A stretch of DNA of 64,000 nt, taken from Symbiodinium natans (Eukaryota > Sar > Dinophyceae > Suessiales > Symbiodiniaceae). Under the pieces are notes generated by a model. The model made no database searches, was not told the DNA's origin, and saw only the letters and a list, made by a program, of their open reading frames with translations. How positions within the stretch are numbered: position 1 is the stretch's first letter; each line of letters begins with the position of its first letter. Where the stretch lies: NCBI GenBank assembly GCA_905221605.1, contig CAJNDS010000890.1:221501-285500 (forward strand). Reading direction: 5' to 3'. Of this stretch, positions 1 through 10,730 are shown piece after piece. The translations under genes and the position numbers were made by a program.

Positions 1-12
1 TGCTGCGGCCGT

Positions 13-1540
13 ATGGTGCCCGAACCGTACAAAGCAACACACGCACGTGGCACTGCCCGCAGGGATGGCGCTTTGCCCGCGTGCAAATACTGCCGATCCG
101 ACGGCAACGTCGGGTATTGGGCTCCCGACAAGAATGATGTACCTCGCAGATTGCGAAGTTTGCCTGTTGAGGTAATCGAGGCCCTCAGGCCCTTTCATCT
201 GCACAGGGGCGGCGACTGTCGCGCGCGGCACGGATACGAGGTGCACTTGGACATGCTTCGCTTTTCCTTCAAGACGACGTCCGTGGAGATGGCCTTGTCG
301 CGCTTGCCTCGACGGGCGCGCAAGAAGGGCGAGAGGGCGTTGGAGCACCTGCTTAGGTCAGACCTGTCGTCGTACAAAGCTTTTTGGCGTCTGCACCACA
401 AATTCTTGGAGAAGCGGAGGCGACAGATAGAAAGAGGAGAAATCGGGCCCGGAGCCCCCGTGAAGCGCCTGCCGGTAAGCTTCATCGAGACCGTAGGGCT
501 GGAGTGCTGCCTGTGGCCACACTTATATTGGCGGACGGACATGACTGAGACCCACACTCGCTTCATGGACGCCCGAAGGGCGAAGCGTCGGCGCCGCGCG
601 GGCCCTTGGGAAAGCTCCGAGTCCGACTGCGGGGGCGATGCAGAGCACAGGCGCCACAGCGCCAAGGCCAGCTTTCTCGCCAAGGCCCACTCCTGCATCG
701 TCGGGTACAACAGCGACCCTGCTCTGCTGCAGTTTGTGCACGACTTGTGGCTCTTCACCACAGTGGGTGGAGCGCGGCACTCGTCCCAAAGCACCAGCAT
801 TCGAGAAGCTTTGGCATCCAAGCCGTACTCGCCAGAGTTATGGCGAGGCTACCACGCAGCTTTGGTGGATCTCCAGAGGCAGCTAGGCTGGCCGCAGCTG
901 TTCATAACGATAGCACCCTACGAGTGGAGCTTTCCCTATCATGCCTGGCTTGAAGACGAGCTGGCCAAGAGTTTGCAAGCCCGCCTGCACATGCCGGTAG
1001 CTGAAACCCTTCACCTAGCGCATGTGCTCACGCAAACTGTGAAAGGCCTTCTGACAGGCAGCAACGAAGGTATGCAAGGGGAACAAAACCATGTCTTCTC
1101 GACGTCCTCGCACGGAGGCGTGCGCAAGTGGGTGGCACGTCTAGAGTTCCAGGATGGCAAAAGAAAACGGGGGCAGCACAGGGACCCTCAGACCTATCAC
1201 GGCCGAGGGACACTTCATGTGCACATTCTGCTGTGGCTCGAGAACATGCAGGCCATGAATCTTTCCAAGGACATCCGAGCAGACATCCCCGACGCATCGG
1301 AACCGGAACTGCGAGATCTGGTTCTGGAGTCGCAACTGGACTGGACGAGCAGCGGCTGGCCCATCCGAAAGGAGCCCACGAGGGTGTCGGAAGACTCCGG
1401 GCTGCTCGAGCTTCGGCATCCGCAAGATGCGCATGACCGGCACTGTCGCGCCTATCTCACGGATGTGCTCGCCGCCTTACACTGTCACGTGGACGTCGTA
1501 GCTTCCGACGGCCGAGCCATGATCCTCAAGTATTGCGCCA
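13..1540 (+). CDS. Helitron RepHel, exon 1 (HUH replication-initiator part)
   Basis: This is the N-terminal half of a rolling-circle (Helitron) transposase, which nicks and joins transposon DNA through tyrosines. Seen: a CxxC pair at residues 24-27 (possible zinc finger), a Helitron-like N domain from about residue 217, the conserved LFITIAPYEW segment (296-305), and the HUH metal-binding motif His402-Val-His404 inside GRGTLHVHILLW. Tyr507 in KYCA closes the exon. The frame is open to base 1, so the ATG at 13 may be internal and the gene is possibly 5'-truncated by the window. Unspliced, this frame runs on to a stop at 1591-1593 and loses all similarity after residue 509. Splicing at 1541 joins it in frame to the helicase exon; the joined product is 1195 residues from this ATG, within the usual RepHel size. 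Family assignment rests on motifs and is strong; activity is not shown. Confidence 0.93.
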
Positions 1541-1616
1541 GTCCCTTGGAGGCAAGCAGCTGTGAGAAGGAACGTAGCGTGAGAGTCATGTAGTCGCCAA
1601 CATGTGCACAGCCGAG
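1541..1616 (+). other. 76-nt phase-1 GT-AG intron in the RepHel gene
   Basis: The intron starts GTCCCTTGG after an A that is codon position 1 and ends CCGAG before GCTATC. Removing it makes the codon AGC (Ser510) and restores KYCASYLPKFS, which fits the Helitron tyrosine motif (Tyr, Tyr at +4, Lys at +7). It removes both the stop at 1591 and the frame change. The alternative is a 76-bp insertion or damage in a dead copy, but the exact GT and AG ends and perfect motif restoration favour an intron. Confidence 0.8.
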
Positions 1617-3676
1617 GCTATCTTCCCAAGTTTTCAGGCTCTTTCGCCCAGGAGCTACTCAACGATCAAGCGAGCGGCTTCGCTTTGGCGAGACGCATTC
1701 TGGCCGACTATCATCCACTGCAACCTGAAATGGTCCTACAGCTGGCAGCCCAACAACATCCACAATTCTTGTGTCCGGCAGTCGTCCGCAAATTTGTCGT
1801 GCCCGTACCGTGGAAAAAAGACACAGCGGAGGTGGTCCGCAATTACATGACCTGCACATGGAGGCGCAAGAGCATGAGTCTCCTCGAGTACCTGCGAGTC
1901 TCCGGCTCGGGGGGACAGATTGCCCAGCGCTACCGCCGCCTGCACAAGGCTCGCAAGGTGAAGAAACCTCTCACGCAGTGGATCAACACCTGCGTTGCGG
2001 AGGGAGAAATCTTGGTCGCGTGCATCATGTACTCGCACACAAACGACCTCCACTTCGGGCAGTGGCTGCTGCTGAACGTGCCCTTCAAAGACGTCTCTGA
2101 CCTTTGGGACGACCGAGTTGCCGGACTCCCGGAAGAGTTGCGTTACTTGGGCCTCTGTCTCCTGCACCGACCAGACTTCTGGCGGCACCCACATCGAATC
2201 ATGGCAGACTTGCAGTTGGAGGCCAGGACAGACTTGTACATTGCCAATGTGCTGGAGGTAATACGTGCTCGAACCGAGCTCATCGATGCGTTCTTTTCCG
2301 GTGAAATCCAGGAACCGGCACGGCCGCTAACAACATCGCAGGCAGTCAACGTTAACGTGCCTCCACGTTTTGAGAAGTTGGCAGCCGAGCAGCAGCTTGT
2401 GGTGCGGTCTATCGGCGAGAGGGTCGCTATCGCGCTTCGGTGCAAATGGCCAGAGGACGCTGTGGAGGAGTCGTGGTGGCGCTACCTGGATGCGCAGGCT
2501 GCATGTGCCGAGACGCGTGTCACGGCTATCCTTGGCCCCGCCGGCAGTGGCAAGAGCACGGCCGTGCAACTGGCCATCCGCCGAGCGGTGCAAGCCGGAG
2601 CACACGTGGGCGTTGCCTGCCCCACTGGACTTCTTGCGTCCAAGTACAAGATCGACAACCCGGACCTGGATGTGGACACCGTGCATGGGATGTTCGCGCT
2701 GCATAAGGAGGAAGTGAACACCTTGGAGATGATGAGCCTTTACGATCTTGTAGTGATTGACGAAATCGGACAGTTGCCTTTGTGGATCTTTGAGCGCCTT
2801 GTGCGGCTGTGGGACGCTTCAGATCGCCGTCCCGCATTAATACTGGTCGGGGATTTCTGCCAGCTGAGAGGCTCGGATGGAACCACGGCTAGACAAAGCG
2901 CGCGTTGGCGTGAGGTAGCCAAGATCCATCTTCACACTATGCGACGCTGCAAGTGCCCACAGCTGCGCTGGAAGTTGGAGCTCCTCCGCAGCGCCACTCC
3001 TTCCGGTCGCCAGCTACGCAGGATTCTGAAAAAGCACAGTGCTTGTTGCTCGGGGAACAACATGCCAACACTAGAGAACATGGCGCAGATCCTACGAGAA
3101 ACTCCTCGGACGCAGTTCGTGACCATCTCGCGACGTGGGTCCGCTCGTCTGAACCAGCTGGCGCTTCGGGTACTCTTCGGTGACTCGCACCCCTTGGGCT
3201 ACATGCTGACTGATCCGGAAGAGAACAGCAATAACTTCCTTGGTCAGTCGAGGATCGACGCGGCACCTCTCCGGATGGCCATGTATGCCGGCATGCGCGT
3301 GATGATCACCAAGAATGAGGACAAAGCGCACGGGTTCGTAAACGGCATGGGCGGAGTGGTGCAGCGGCTGCGCGCGAGCGGCGTCCAGGTCCTCCTCGAC
3401 AACGGCAAGATCGTGCTGGTCCACGCGGTCACCCAGGACTACGAGCTCGCGGACGGGTCTGTGAGAAGAGTTACGGCGTTACCTCTGAGACTCGGGTATA
3501 GCAGCACCCTGCACAAGATTCAGGGGGCCACCTTAGATCACGTGACGTTGTGGCTGGATGTGCCTTTTATCCGAGGGGCGGCCTACGTAGCCTTATCTCG
3601 GGTGCGAGAGGACGCCAATTGGCGGTTCCTCGGACGCATACAGACCAGGCACTGCCTGCCCGCCGCGTGCGACTGA
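1617..3676 (+). CDS. Helitron RepHel, exon 2 (tyrosine motif and Pif1-type helicase)
   Basis: This half carries the second tyrosine and a superfamily 1B (Pif1/RecD-like) helicase that unwinds DNA during rolling-circle transposition. In spliced numbering: Tyr511 and Lys514, then DYHPLQPEM typical of Helitron proteins; Walker A GPAGSGKST at 816-824 (Lys822); Walker B with Asp891-Glu892; motif III LVGDFCQL (Asp922); STLHKIQGAT at 1139-1148; and the motif VI arginine in YVALSRVRE (Arg1171). The stop at 3674-3676 lies 24 residues after Arg1171, a normal C-terminal position. All helicase motifs are intact and no stop interrupts them, so the copy may be recent or active. Neither Helitron terminus (5' TC, 3' hairpin plus CTRR) was identified in the following kilobase. 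The ATG at 1604 lies in the intron and is not a true start. Confidence 0.93.
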
Positions 3677-4055
3677 GGCAGCTTTCACAATCTTATCTCT
3701 ATGCGGAGCGGGCCTCGCCCCCGCAGATGCCCAGCGAGAAACCATCTGCAGGCATGAAAAGCCTCGCTTTCATGGCGTCGCACCTCGTTGCCAGTCTTGG
3801 TTCAGTCAGAGCCACGTACGCAGATTATCCCTGAAGGTCGAGAATGAAGGAGATGCGCCAAAACGTTTTACAAGAACTGCAGCCTCTTTCGGTCCAACCA
3901 AACGCTTTAATTGCAATATCTCACTTTTGGAATGCAAGTACGTTAAAGTCTATATGTATACATATATATATATATATGTATAAAGTATAATCGTACAAAG
4001 TCGGAGAACAGAGGCCCGCGAGCATGTGCCGCACACTCGCTGAGGTCGGGGGGCC
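3677..4055. other. RepHel 3' flank, no gene seen
   Basis: This is non-coding sequence after the RepHel stop. It contains a TA-rich microsatellite at about 3950-3985. A 3' Helitron end was looked for here (GC hairpin followed by CTRR) and not found with confidence. A short GC-rich imperfect hairpin lies near 3700-3725. Confidence 0.5.
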
Positions 4056-4085
4056 ATGTGGTCGTCCTCGTCGGCACGGTCGTCA

Positions 4086-4262
4086 CGAAATGCTCACAGC
4101 AAGATGACAGCAAGGAAATGTGCTCACAGCAAAATAACAACAAGAAAATGCTCACAGCAGCACTATAGCAAGGAAATGCTCACAGGAAATGCTCACAGCA
4201 GGATGGCAGCCAGGAAATGCTCACAGCAGGATGACAGCAAGGAAATGGCAGCAAGGAAATGA
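4086..4262. repeat. Minisatellite, about 37-bp degenerate unit
   Basis: Repeated words GCTCACAGCA, GATGACAGCAAGGAAATG and variants recur about every 20-40 bases. The apparent reading frame (KCAHSK-type peptides) is a product of the repeat. It borders the 50-bp satellite that begins at 4261. Confidence 0.8.
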
Positions 4263-4915
4263 CGTTTATAGTTTAGGCGCTAATCTATAAAGAGTGGCTC
4301 CTAAACTATAGACGTTTATAGTTTGGGCGCTAATCTATAAAGAGTGGCTCCTAAACTATAGACGTTTATAGTTTAGGCGCTAAACTGTAAAGAGGGGCTC
4401 CTATACAGTGAACGTTTATAGTTTAGGCGCTAAACTATAAAGAGGGGCTTCTAAACTATAGACGTTTATAGTTTAGGCGCTAAACTATAAAGAGTGGCTC
4501 CTAAACTATAGACGTTTATAGTTTAGGCGCTAAACTATAAAGAGGTGCTCCTGAACTGTAAACGTTTATAGTTTAGGCGCTAAACTATAAAGAATGGCTC
4601 CGAAACTATAGACGTTTATAGTTTAGGCGCTAAACTATAAAGAGGGGATCCGAAACTATAGACGTTTATAGTTTCGGCGCTAAACTATAAAGAGTGGCTC
4701 CTAAACTGTAAACGTTTATAGTTTAGGCGCTAAACTATAAAGAATGGCTCCGAAACTATAGACGTTTATAGTTTAGGCGCTAAACTATAAAGAGGGACTC
4801 TTAAACTATAGACGTTTATAGTTTCGGCGCTAAACTATAAAGCCTGACTCCTAAACTATAGACGTTTATTGTTTAGCCGCTAAACTAGAAAGGTTGGCTC
4901 CCAAACTATAGAAAC
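4261..4915. repeat. 50-bp palindromic satellite, array 1 (about 13 units)
   Basis: Units of 50 bp begin GACGTTTATAGTTTAGGCGC and end CTCCTAAACTATA. Each holds two dyads: one across the unit junction, (A)ACTATA(A/G)ACGTTTATAGT, perfect where the base is A, and one inside the unit with 12-bp arms TTTATAGTTTAG and CTAAACTATAAA around a GCG loop. Units differ by a few substitutions (AGAGTGGCTC, AGAGGGGCTC, AGAATGGCTC). Confidence 0.95.
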
Positions 4916-5660
4916 GTTTATAGTTTAGGACCAGCCGTGGGGGGTCCCCCAGGATTGGCCTGGACCGAGCTTCAAAATGCGATTTTTTAGTACAGAAATC
5001 GATGCCGGAAATGCTGCCTCCAATTTCTGGATTTTGCCCTAAACTATAGAGCCCCAAACTCTAGAGCCTAAACTATAAACGTTTATAGTTTCGGCGCTAA
5101 ACTATAAAGCCTGACCCCTAAACTATAAACGTTTATAGTTTAGCCGCTAAACTATAAAGGTTGGCTCCCAAACTATAGAAGCGTTTATAGTTTAGGACCA
5201 GCCGTGGGGGGTCCCCCAGGATTGGCCTGGACCGAGCTTCAAAATGCGATTTTTTAGTACAGAAATCGATGCGGGAAATGCTGCCTCCAATTTCTGGATT
5301 TTGCCCTAAACTATAGAGCCCCAAACTCTAGAGCCTAAACTATAGACGTTTATAGTTTCGGCGCTAAACTATAAAGCCTGACCCCTAAACTATAAACGTT
5401 TATAGTTTAGCCGCTAAACTATAAAGGTTGGCTCCTAAACTATAGAAACGTTTATAGTTTAGGACCATCCGTGGGGGGTCCCCCAGGATTGGCCTGGACC
5501 GAGCTTCAAAATGCGATTTTTTAGTACTGAAATCGATGCCGGAAATGCTGCCTCCAATTTCTGGATTTTGCCCTAAACTATAGAGCCCCAAACTCTAGAG
5601 CCTAAACTATAAACGTCTATAGTTTCGGCGCTAAACTATAAAGCCTGACTCCTAAACTAT
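4861..5660. repeat. 267-bp higher-order repeat, array 1 (three units)
   Basis: Three nearly identical units start near 4866, 5133 and 5400, with exact 267-bp spacing. Each contains satellite dyads plus a unique insert from about GGACCAGCCGTGGGGGGTCC to CTGGATTTTGCCC. The 63-aa minus-strand frame in each unit is carried by this insert and is not supported as a gene. The insert includes an ATCGATTTC/TAGTAC motif that recurs near 14.5-15.2 kb in the other orientation. Confidence 0.95.
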
Positions 5661-5820
5661 AGACGTTTATAGTTTAGCCGCTAAACTATAAAGCCTAAAC
5701 TATAAAGCCCTAAACTATAGACGCTAAACTATAAACGTCTATAGTTTAGAGCCAAAACTATAGAGCCTAAACTATAAACGTTTATAGTTTAGACGCAAAA
5801 CTATAGAAATCTTTATAGTT
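5661..5820. repeat. Degenerate satellite edge
   Basis: Irregular copies of CTAAACTATAAA and ACGTTTATAGTTTAG, with spacing no longer 50 bp, lead into the unique spacer. The same sequence is found again 6258 bp downstream. Confidence 0.8.
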
Positions 5821-6033
5821 TAACCGTGATTTCGGGCAGGTTTTGGGGTATATATATAATATATTGTCAGTACTGACACCGCTCCACTGCCTAGCGGTGG
5901 CACGGCACGCTCTCTGGTAAGACAGTTGAACTGCTGTATAGGCATATTGTATGTGCGATGCCCATGCAGCCACTTGCTTTGGGCGGCTCGGCTGGTGGGA
6001 AAGGAGCGAAGCTCCCCCACCAGCCACGCCTGA
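5821..6033. other. Hairpin-rich spacer between satellite and telomere tract, copy 1
   Basis: This unique 213-bp spacer has a TATATATATAATATA stretch, a perfect 14-bp palindrome TGTCAGTACTGACA (about 5864-5877), a CCGCT/AGCGG stem and, next to the telomere repeats, a nested hairpin (about 5988-6027; arms GGCTGGTGG and CCACCAGCC enclosing GGAGC-GAA-GCTCC). It is repeated at 12,079-12,291 with no difference noticed. Its frames of 66 and 81 aa are not convincing genes. Confidence 0.7.
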
Positions 6034-6244
6034 GTTTAGGGTTTAGGGTTTAGGGTTTAGGGTTTAGGGTTTAGGGTTTAGGGTTTAGGGTTTAGGGTTT
6101 AGGGTTTCGGGTTTCGGGTTTGGGGTTTGGGGTTTGGGGTTTGGGGTTTGGGGTTTAGGGTTTAGGGTTTAGGGTTTAGGGTTTAGGGTTTAGGGTTTAG
6201 GGTTTAGGGTTTAGGGTTTAGGGTTTAGGGTTTAGGGTTTAGGG
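6034..6244. repeat. Interstitial telomeric block (TTTAGGG)n with TTTGGGG and TTTCGGG units
   Basis: About 30 G-strand units. A homogeneous run of TTTGGGG units sits in the middle (about 6115-6155), flanked by canonical repeats. It directly abuts the spacer hairpin. Confidence 0.97.
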
Positions 6245-6738
6245 AGATAGTAAAGCCAAGGCCTGAGGGCTGCGGGTCATTTCCGCTCCCCGGCTTCAGG
6301 ATGTCCCTGAGAACCCTAAGCCCTAAGCCCTAAACCCTAAACCCTAAACCCTAAACCCTAAACCCTAAACCCTAAACCACCCCAACCATCCCGAAGCACA
6401 AGCGCCTGACAGGCTCAAGACCCCAAGCCTTCCGAAAGCCCCTCACGGCCACGATCCTTCTGCACCAATTTCCAACCTCCGGAGCGCAAAACAACAGGCA
6501 GCCCTCCTGCTCGCCCCCCTTGAAGGATCAACCTTTTCAGCAGGGCTTGAAGTTCAAGTTTAGGGCACACTAACCCTAAACCCTAAACCCTAAACCACAT
6601 TTCAGGGCTTGAAGTTCAAGTTTAGGGCCCGTTTGGGGGTTTTGTTCGGGGCGCCGTGAGCGGATGAAGTAGCTCTGGTACTGCAGGCCCCAGGCAGAAG
6701 GCGTGGAGCGGATGCCGTTGGCCACCCTCGGCCTGTCT
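6245..6738. other. Island with C-strand ITS at 6311-6377 and an ITS flanked by a 26-bp duplication at 6541-6628
   Basis: No gene is seen. CAGGGCTTGAAGTTCAAGTT plus TAGGGC occurs at 6541-6566 and again at 6603-6628, with three CCCTAAA units between the copies. Confidence 0.9.
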
Positions 6739-6864
6739 GGGGTTTAGGGTTTAGGGTTTAGGGTTTAGGGTTTAGGGTTTAGGGTTTAGGGTTTAGGGTT
6801 TAGGGTTTAGGGTTTAGGGTTTAGGGTTTAGGGTTTAGGGTTTAGGGTTTAGGGTTTAGGGTTT
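6739..6864. repeat. Interstitial telomeric block (TTTAGGG)n
   Basis: About 18 near-perfect G-strand units. Confidence 0.97.
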
Positions 6865-7190
6865 GCGCCGAAGCTGGAGAAGGATATGACATGGCCGGAC
6901 GGGCGAACAAACTTGAAATTTGTTTCGGTTCCGGAACACGCTCAAGGCCACCGAGAATGGGGCCTTGCTTCGGCCACATCATTTCACGCGTTTCCCTCCC
7001 GCGCCGTCAAGTGCGGCTCCCACCCTTAGCCAGCTCCGCCTTTTAGGGTTTAGTTTCCTAAACTCATGTTTAGGAAACTCTCTTGTTTTTTTCTCACTCA
7101 CCTTCTTGTATGCGTTCTTGTCGGGGTGTATTACACCCTAGTCAAAGTTGCTTGTTTGTTCCACCGCGATCTTAGTCCCCTCGCAGCCTG
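6865..7190. other. Unique island with a perfect 11-bp hairpin
   Basis: An inverted repeat at 7053-7063 and 7068-7078 (GTTTCCTAAAC, loop TCAT, GTTTAGGAAAC) lies just after a short TTTAGGG motif. No convincing gene. Confidence 0.6.
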
Positions 7191-8040
7191 CTAGTCTTGC
7201 AGGGGGGTCAACCGGAGGTTTTGCGCCCGGGGGAAAGAGACCGATGGTTGACCGTAGCTTTAAGCATGGTGCTCAGATCACAAAGAAAACCGAAGAGCAT
7301 GTTTGGGTCGAACGGAGGTTTCTGCCCGGGGGAAGACATCGGTGGTTGACCGTAGCTTTCGAGCCCGGCACTTGTACTATATCAATCCACAGGTGGGTCG
7401 ACCGCGAGTTGATTGGAGGTTCTGCTGTCAGAGGAGGACGTCGCTTGTTAGACGTAGCTCTTGAGCACCGTACTTGTGCTCTATCAGCATGTAAATCCGC
7501 GATGCTTTTTTTTGGGGTCGACCGGAGGTTTTGCCAGCAGGGAGGTTTCATGCCCGGGGGAAAGACCGTTGCGTTGATTGGAGGTTTTGCGCCCGGGAGA
7601 AAAACATCGGCGGGGGAAAGGCAGCGTTTAAGCACCGTCCTGGCACGACACCAAAGGCAGGTATTAAGCCCGGTACTTGTGCTATATCAGGATACAGATC
7701 CGAGGTGCTGTCGGGGGAAAGACATCACTGGTTGGATGTAGCTTTTGAGCACCGTTCTCGTGCTCTATCAACATATGAATCGCGAAGCCATTTGGGCCCA
7801 CCGGAGGTTTTGCGCCCGGGGGAAAGACCGTTGCATTGATTGGAGGTTTTGCGCCCGAGGGAAAACCATCTTTGAATTGATTGGAGGCTTTACACCTCCT
7901 GTAGATCCGTGAAGCATTTCTGTGTCGATTGGAGGTTTTGCGAGCATGGAAAGACCGGAGGTTTTGCGTCCCGGGGGAAAACAGTTCATTGATTGGAGGT
8001 TTTGCGCCCGGGGGGAAAAACATCGGCGGCGGCTGACCGT
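7190..8040. repeat. Degenerate tandem repeat, unit about 100 bp
   Basis: Words TTGATTGGAGGTTTTGCGCC, CGGGGGAAAGAC and GTTGACCGTAGCTTTTGAGC alternate; copies of the last lie near 7247, 7345, 7448 and 7731. Frames of 120-197 aa on both strands are open only because the unit lacks stops. No known domain is recognised. Confidence 0.8.
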
Positions 8041-8044
8041 AGCT

Positions 8045-8228
8045 AGTGATTCCACCCTGCTTCCACCTTGCTTCCAGCTCGCTTCCACGTTGCTTGCACT
8101 TTGCTTCCACCTTGCTTCCACCTTGCTTCTACCGTTCTTCAACCTTGCTTCCATCTTGCTGCCACCTTGCTTCCACCTTGTTTCCACTTGCTTCCACCTT
8201 CCTTGCGCGTTGCCTCCACCTTGTTTAT
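8045..8228. repeat. 11-bp pyrimidine minisatellite (GCTTCCACCTT)n
   Basis: About 16 imperfect units with strong strand asymmetry (C/T on the plus strand). On the minus strand it reads as KQGGSKVEARW-type peptides, a repeat artefact. Confidence 0.9.
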
Positions 8229-8239
8229 GACTTAGCATG

Positions 8240-9595
8240 GCTTAGCCAAAGTCCGAAAATCCGCGTGGGGTACCGTTTACAGTTCAAGTGCCAAACTATA
8301 GAAAGTGGCCCCTAAATTATAGACGCTTATAGTTTAAACAAAGTCCGAAAATCCGCGTGGGGGTAGCGTTTGCAGTTTAGGTGCCAAACTGTAGAAAGTG
8401 GCCCCAAACTTTCGACGTTTATAGTTTAGCCAAAGTCCCAAAATCCGCGTGGGGGTACCATATATAGTTTAGGTGCCGAACTATAGAAAGTGGCCCCTGA
8501 ACTATAGGCCCCTCAACTATAGACGTTTATAGTTTAGCCAAAGTCCGAAAACCCGTGTGGGGGTAACGTTTACAGTTTAGGTGCCAAACTATAGAAAGTG
8601 CCCCAAACTTTCAACGTTTATAGTGTAGCCACAGTCGAAAATCCGCGCGGGGGTACCATTTATAGTGTAAGTGCCGAACAATAGAAAGTCGCCCCTAAGC
8701 TATAAACGTTTATAGTTTAGCCAAAGTCCGAAAATCCGCGCGGGGGTACCGCTTACAGTTTGAAAGTGCCCCTAAACTATAGACGTTTATAGGTTCGCAA
8801 AAGTCCGAAAATCCACGTGAGGTTACAATTTACAGTTCAGGTGCCAAACTATAGAAAGTGACCCCTAAAACTATAGGTGTTTATAGCTTAGCCAAAGTCC
8901 GAAAATCCGCGTGGGGGCACCGCTTGCAGTTTAGGTGCCAAACTATAGAAAGTGGCCCCTAAACTAAAGACGTTTATAGTTTAGCCAAAGTCCGAAAATC
9001 CGCGTGGGGGTACCGTTTACAGTTTAGGTGCCAAACTGTAGAAGGTGGCCCCAAAAACTGTCGACGTTTATAGTTCAGCCAAAGGCCGAAAATCCGCGTG
9101 GGGGTACCGTTTACAGTCTAGGCCAACATCCGAAAATCCGCGTGAGGGTACCGTTTACAGTTCAGGTGCCAAACTATAGAAAGTGGCCCCTAAACTATAG
9201 ACGCTTACAGTGTAGCCAAAATCCGAAAATCCGCGTAGGGGGTACCGTTTTGCACGTTTACAGTCAGGTGTCAAGCTATAGAAAGTGACCCCTAAAACAA
9301 TAAACGTTTATAGTTTAGCAAAAGTCCGAGAATCCGTGTGGGGGTACCATTCAAGGTTTAGGTGCCACACTAAAGAAAGCGGCCCCTGAACTATAGACGC
9401 TTATAGTTTAACCAAAGTCCGAAAATCCGCGTGGGGGGTACCGTTTACAGTTTAGGTGCCCAACTGTAGAAAGTGGCCCCAAATGTTCGACGTTTATAGT
9501 TTAGCCAATGTCCGAAAATCCGCGTGGGGGTACCGTTCACAGTTTAGGCCCGCGGGGGTACCGTTTATGCCAAACTATAGAAAGCGACCCCTATA
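8240..9595. repeat. Satellite of about 92 bp (about 14 units)
   Basis: Each unit carries CAAAGTCCGAAAATCCGCGT, GGGGGTACCGTTTACAGTTT, AGGTGCCAAACTATAGAAAG and then the shared word CTATAGACGTTTATAGTTTA of the 50-bp satellite. Anchor spacing is 92, 92 and 108 bp in the first units. It is therefore a composite related to its neighbours. Confidence 0.93.
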
Positions 9596-10256
9596 AACTG
9601 TAGACGTTTGTAGTGTTGGCGTTAAACTATAAGAGCGGCTCCTAAACTATAGACGTTTATAGTTTAGGCGCTAAACTATCAAGCTTGGTTCCTAAACTAT
9701 AGACTTTTATAGTTGAGGCGCTGAACTATACAGGTTGGCTCCTGACCTATGGACCTTACTAGTTTAGGCGCTAAACTATAAAGAGTGGCTCTTAAACTAT
9801 AGACATCTATAGTTTAGGCGCTAAACTATAAAGGGGGGCTCCTAAACTGTAAACGTTTATAGTTTAGGCGCTAAACTATAAAGAGGGGCTCCTAAACTGT
9901 AAACGCTTATAGTCTAGGCGCTAAACTATAAAGAGTGGCTCCGAAACTATAGACGTTTATAGTTTAGGCGCTAAACTATAAAGAGGGGCTCCGAAACTGT
10001 AAACGTTTATAGTTTAGGCGCTAAACTATAAAGAGGGGCTCCTAAACTGTAAACGTTTATAGTTTAGGCGCTAAACTATAAAGGGGGGCTCCTAAACTGT
10101 AAACGTTTATAGTTTAGGCGCTAAACTATAAAGAGGGGCTCCGAAACTGTAAACGTTTATAGTTTAGGCGCTAAACTATAAAGAGGGGCTCCTAAACTAT
10201 AGACGTTTATAGTTTAGGCACTAAATTATAAAGAGTGGCTCCTAAACTATAGACGT
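9596..10256. repeat. 50-bp palindromic satellite, array 2
   Basis: Same unit as the 4.3-kb array, more regular from 9750 on. AGAGGGGCTC and AAGGGGGGCTCC variants alternate. Confidence 0.95.
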
Positions 10257-10730
10257 TTATAGTTTAGGCGCTAAACTATAAAGGTTGGCTCCTAAACTAT
10301 AGAAGCGTTTATAGTTTAGGACCATCCGTGGGGGGTCCCCCAGGATTGGCCTGGACCGAGCTTCAAAATGCGATTTTTTAGTACACAAATCGATGCGGGA
10401 AATGCTGCCTCCAATTTCTGGATTTCGCCCTAAACTATAGAGCCCCAAACTCTAGAGCCTAAACTATAAACGTTCATAGTTTCGGCGCTAAACTATAAAG
10501 CTTGACCCCTAAACTATAAACGTTTATAGTTTAGCCGCTAAACTATAAAGGTTGGCTCCTAAACTATAAACGTTTATAGTTTAGGAACATCCGTGGGGGG
10601 TCCCCCAGGATTGGCCTGGACCCAGCTTAAAAGTGCGATTTTTAGTACAGAAATCGATGCCCGAAATGCTGCCTCCAATTTCTTCTGATTTTTGCCCCAA
10701 ACTACAGAGTCTAAACTATAAACGTCTATA
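10257..10730. repeat. 267-bp higher-order repeat, array 2 (two units, one diverged)
   Basis: The first unit matches the 4.9-kb insert. The second (about 10,560-10,720) is diverged, with small insertions and base changes. Confidence 0.9.

Noticed and set aside
1604-1616. ATG at 1604 as an independent start of the helicase
   Set aside because: It lies inside the inferred intron; the protein similarity begins at 1617-1619, so the helicase is exon 2 of the same gene.
3677-4060. Helitron 3' end (hairpin plus CTRR)
   Set aside because: A few GC-rich stems exist but none is followed by a CTRR end at a convincing place, so no boundary is annotated.
4261-5660. Regular 50-bp repeats as a CRISPR array
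   Set aside because: There are no variable spacers and no cas genes; it is a eukaryotic satellite with uniform units.
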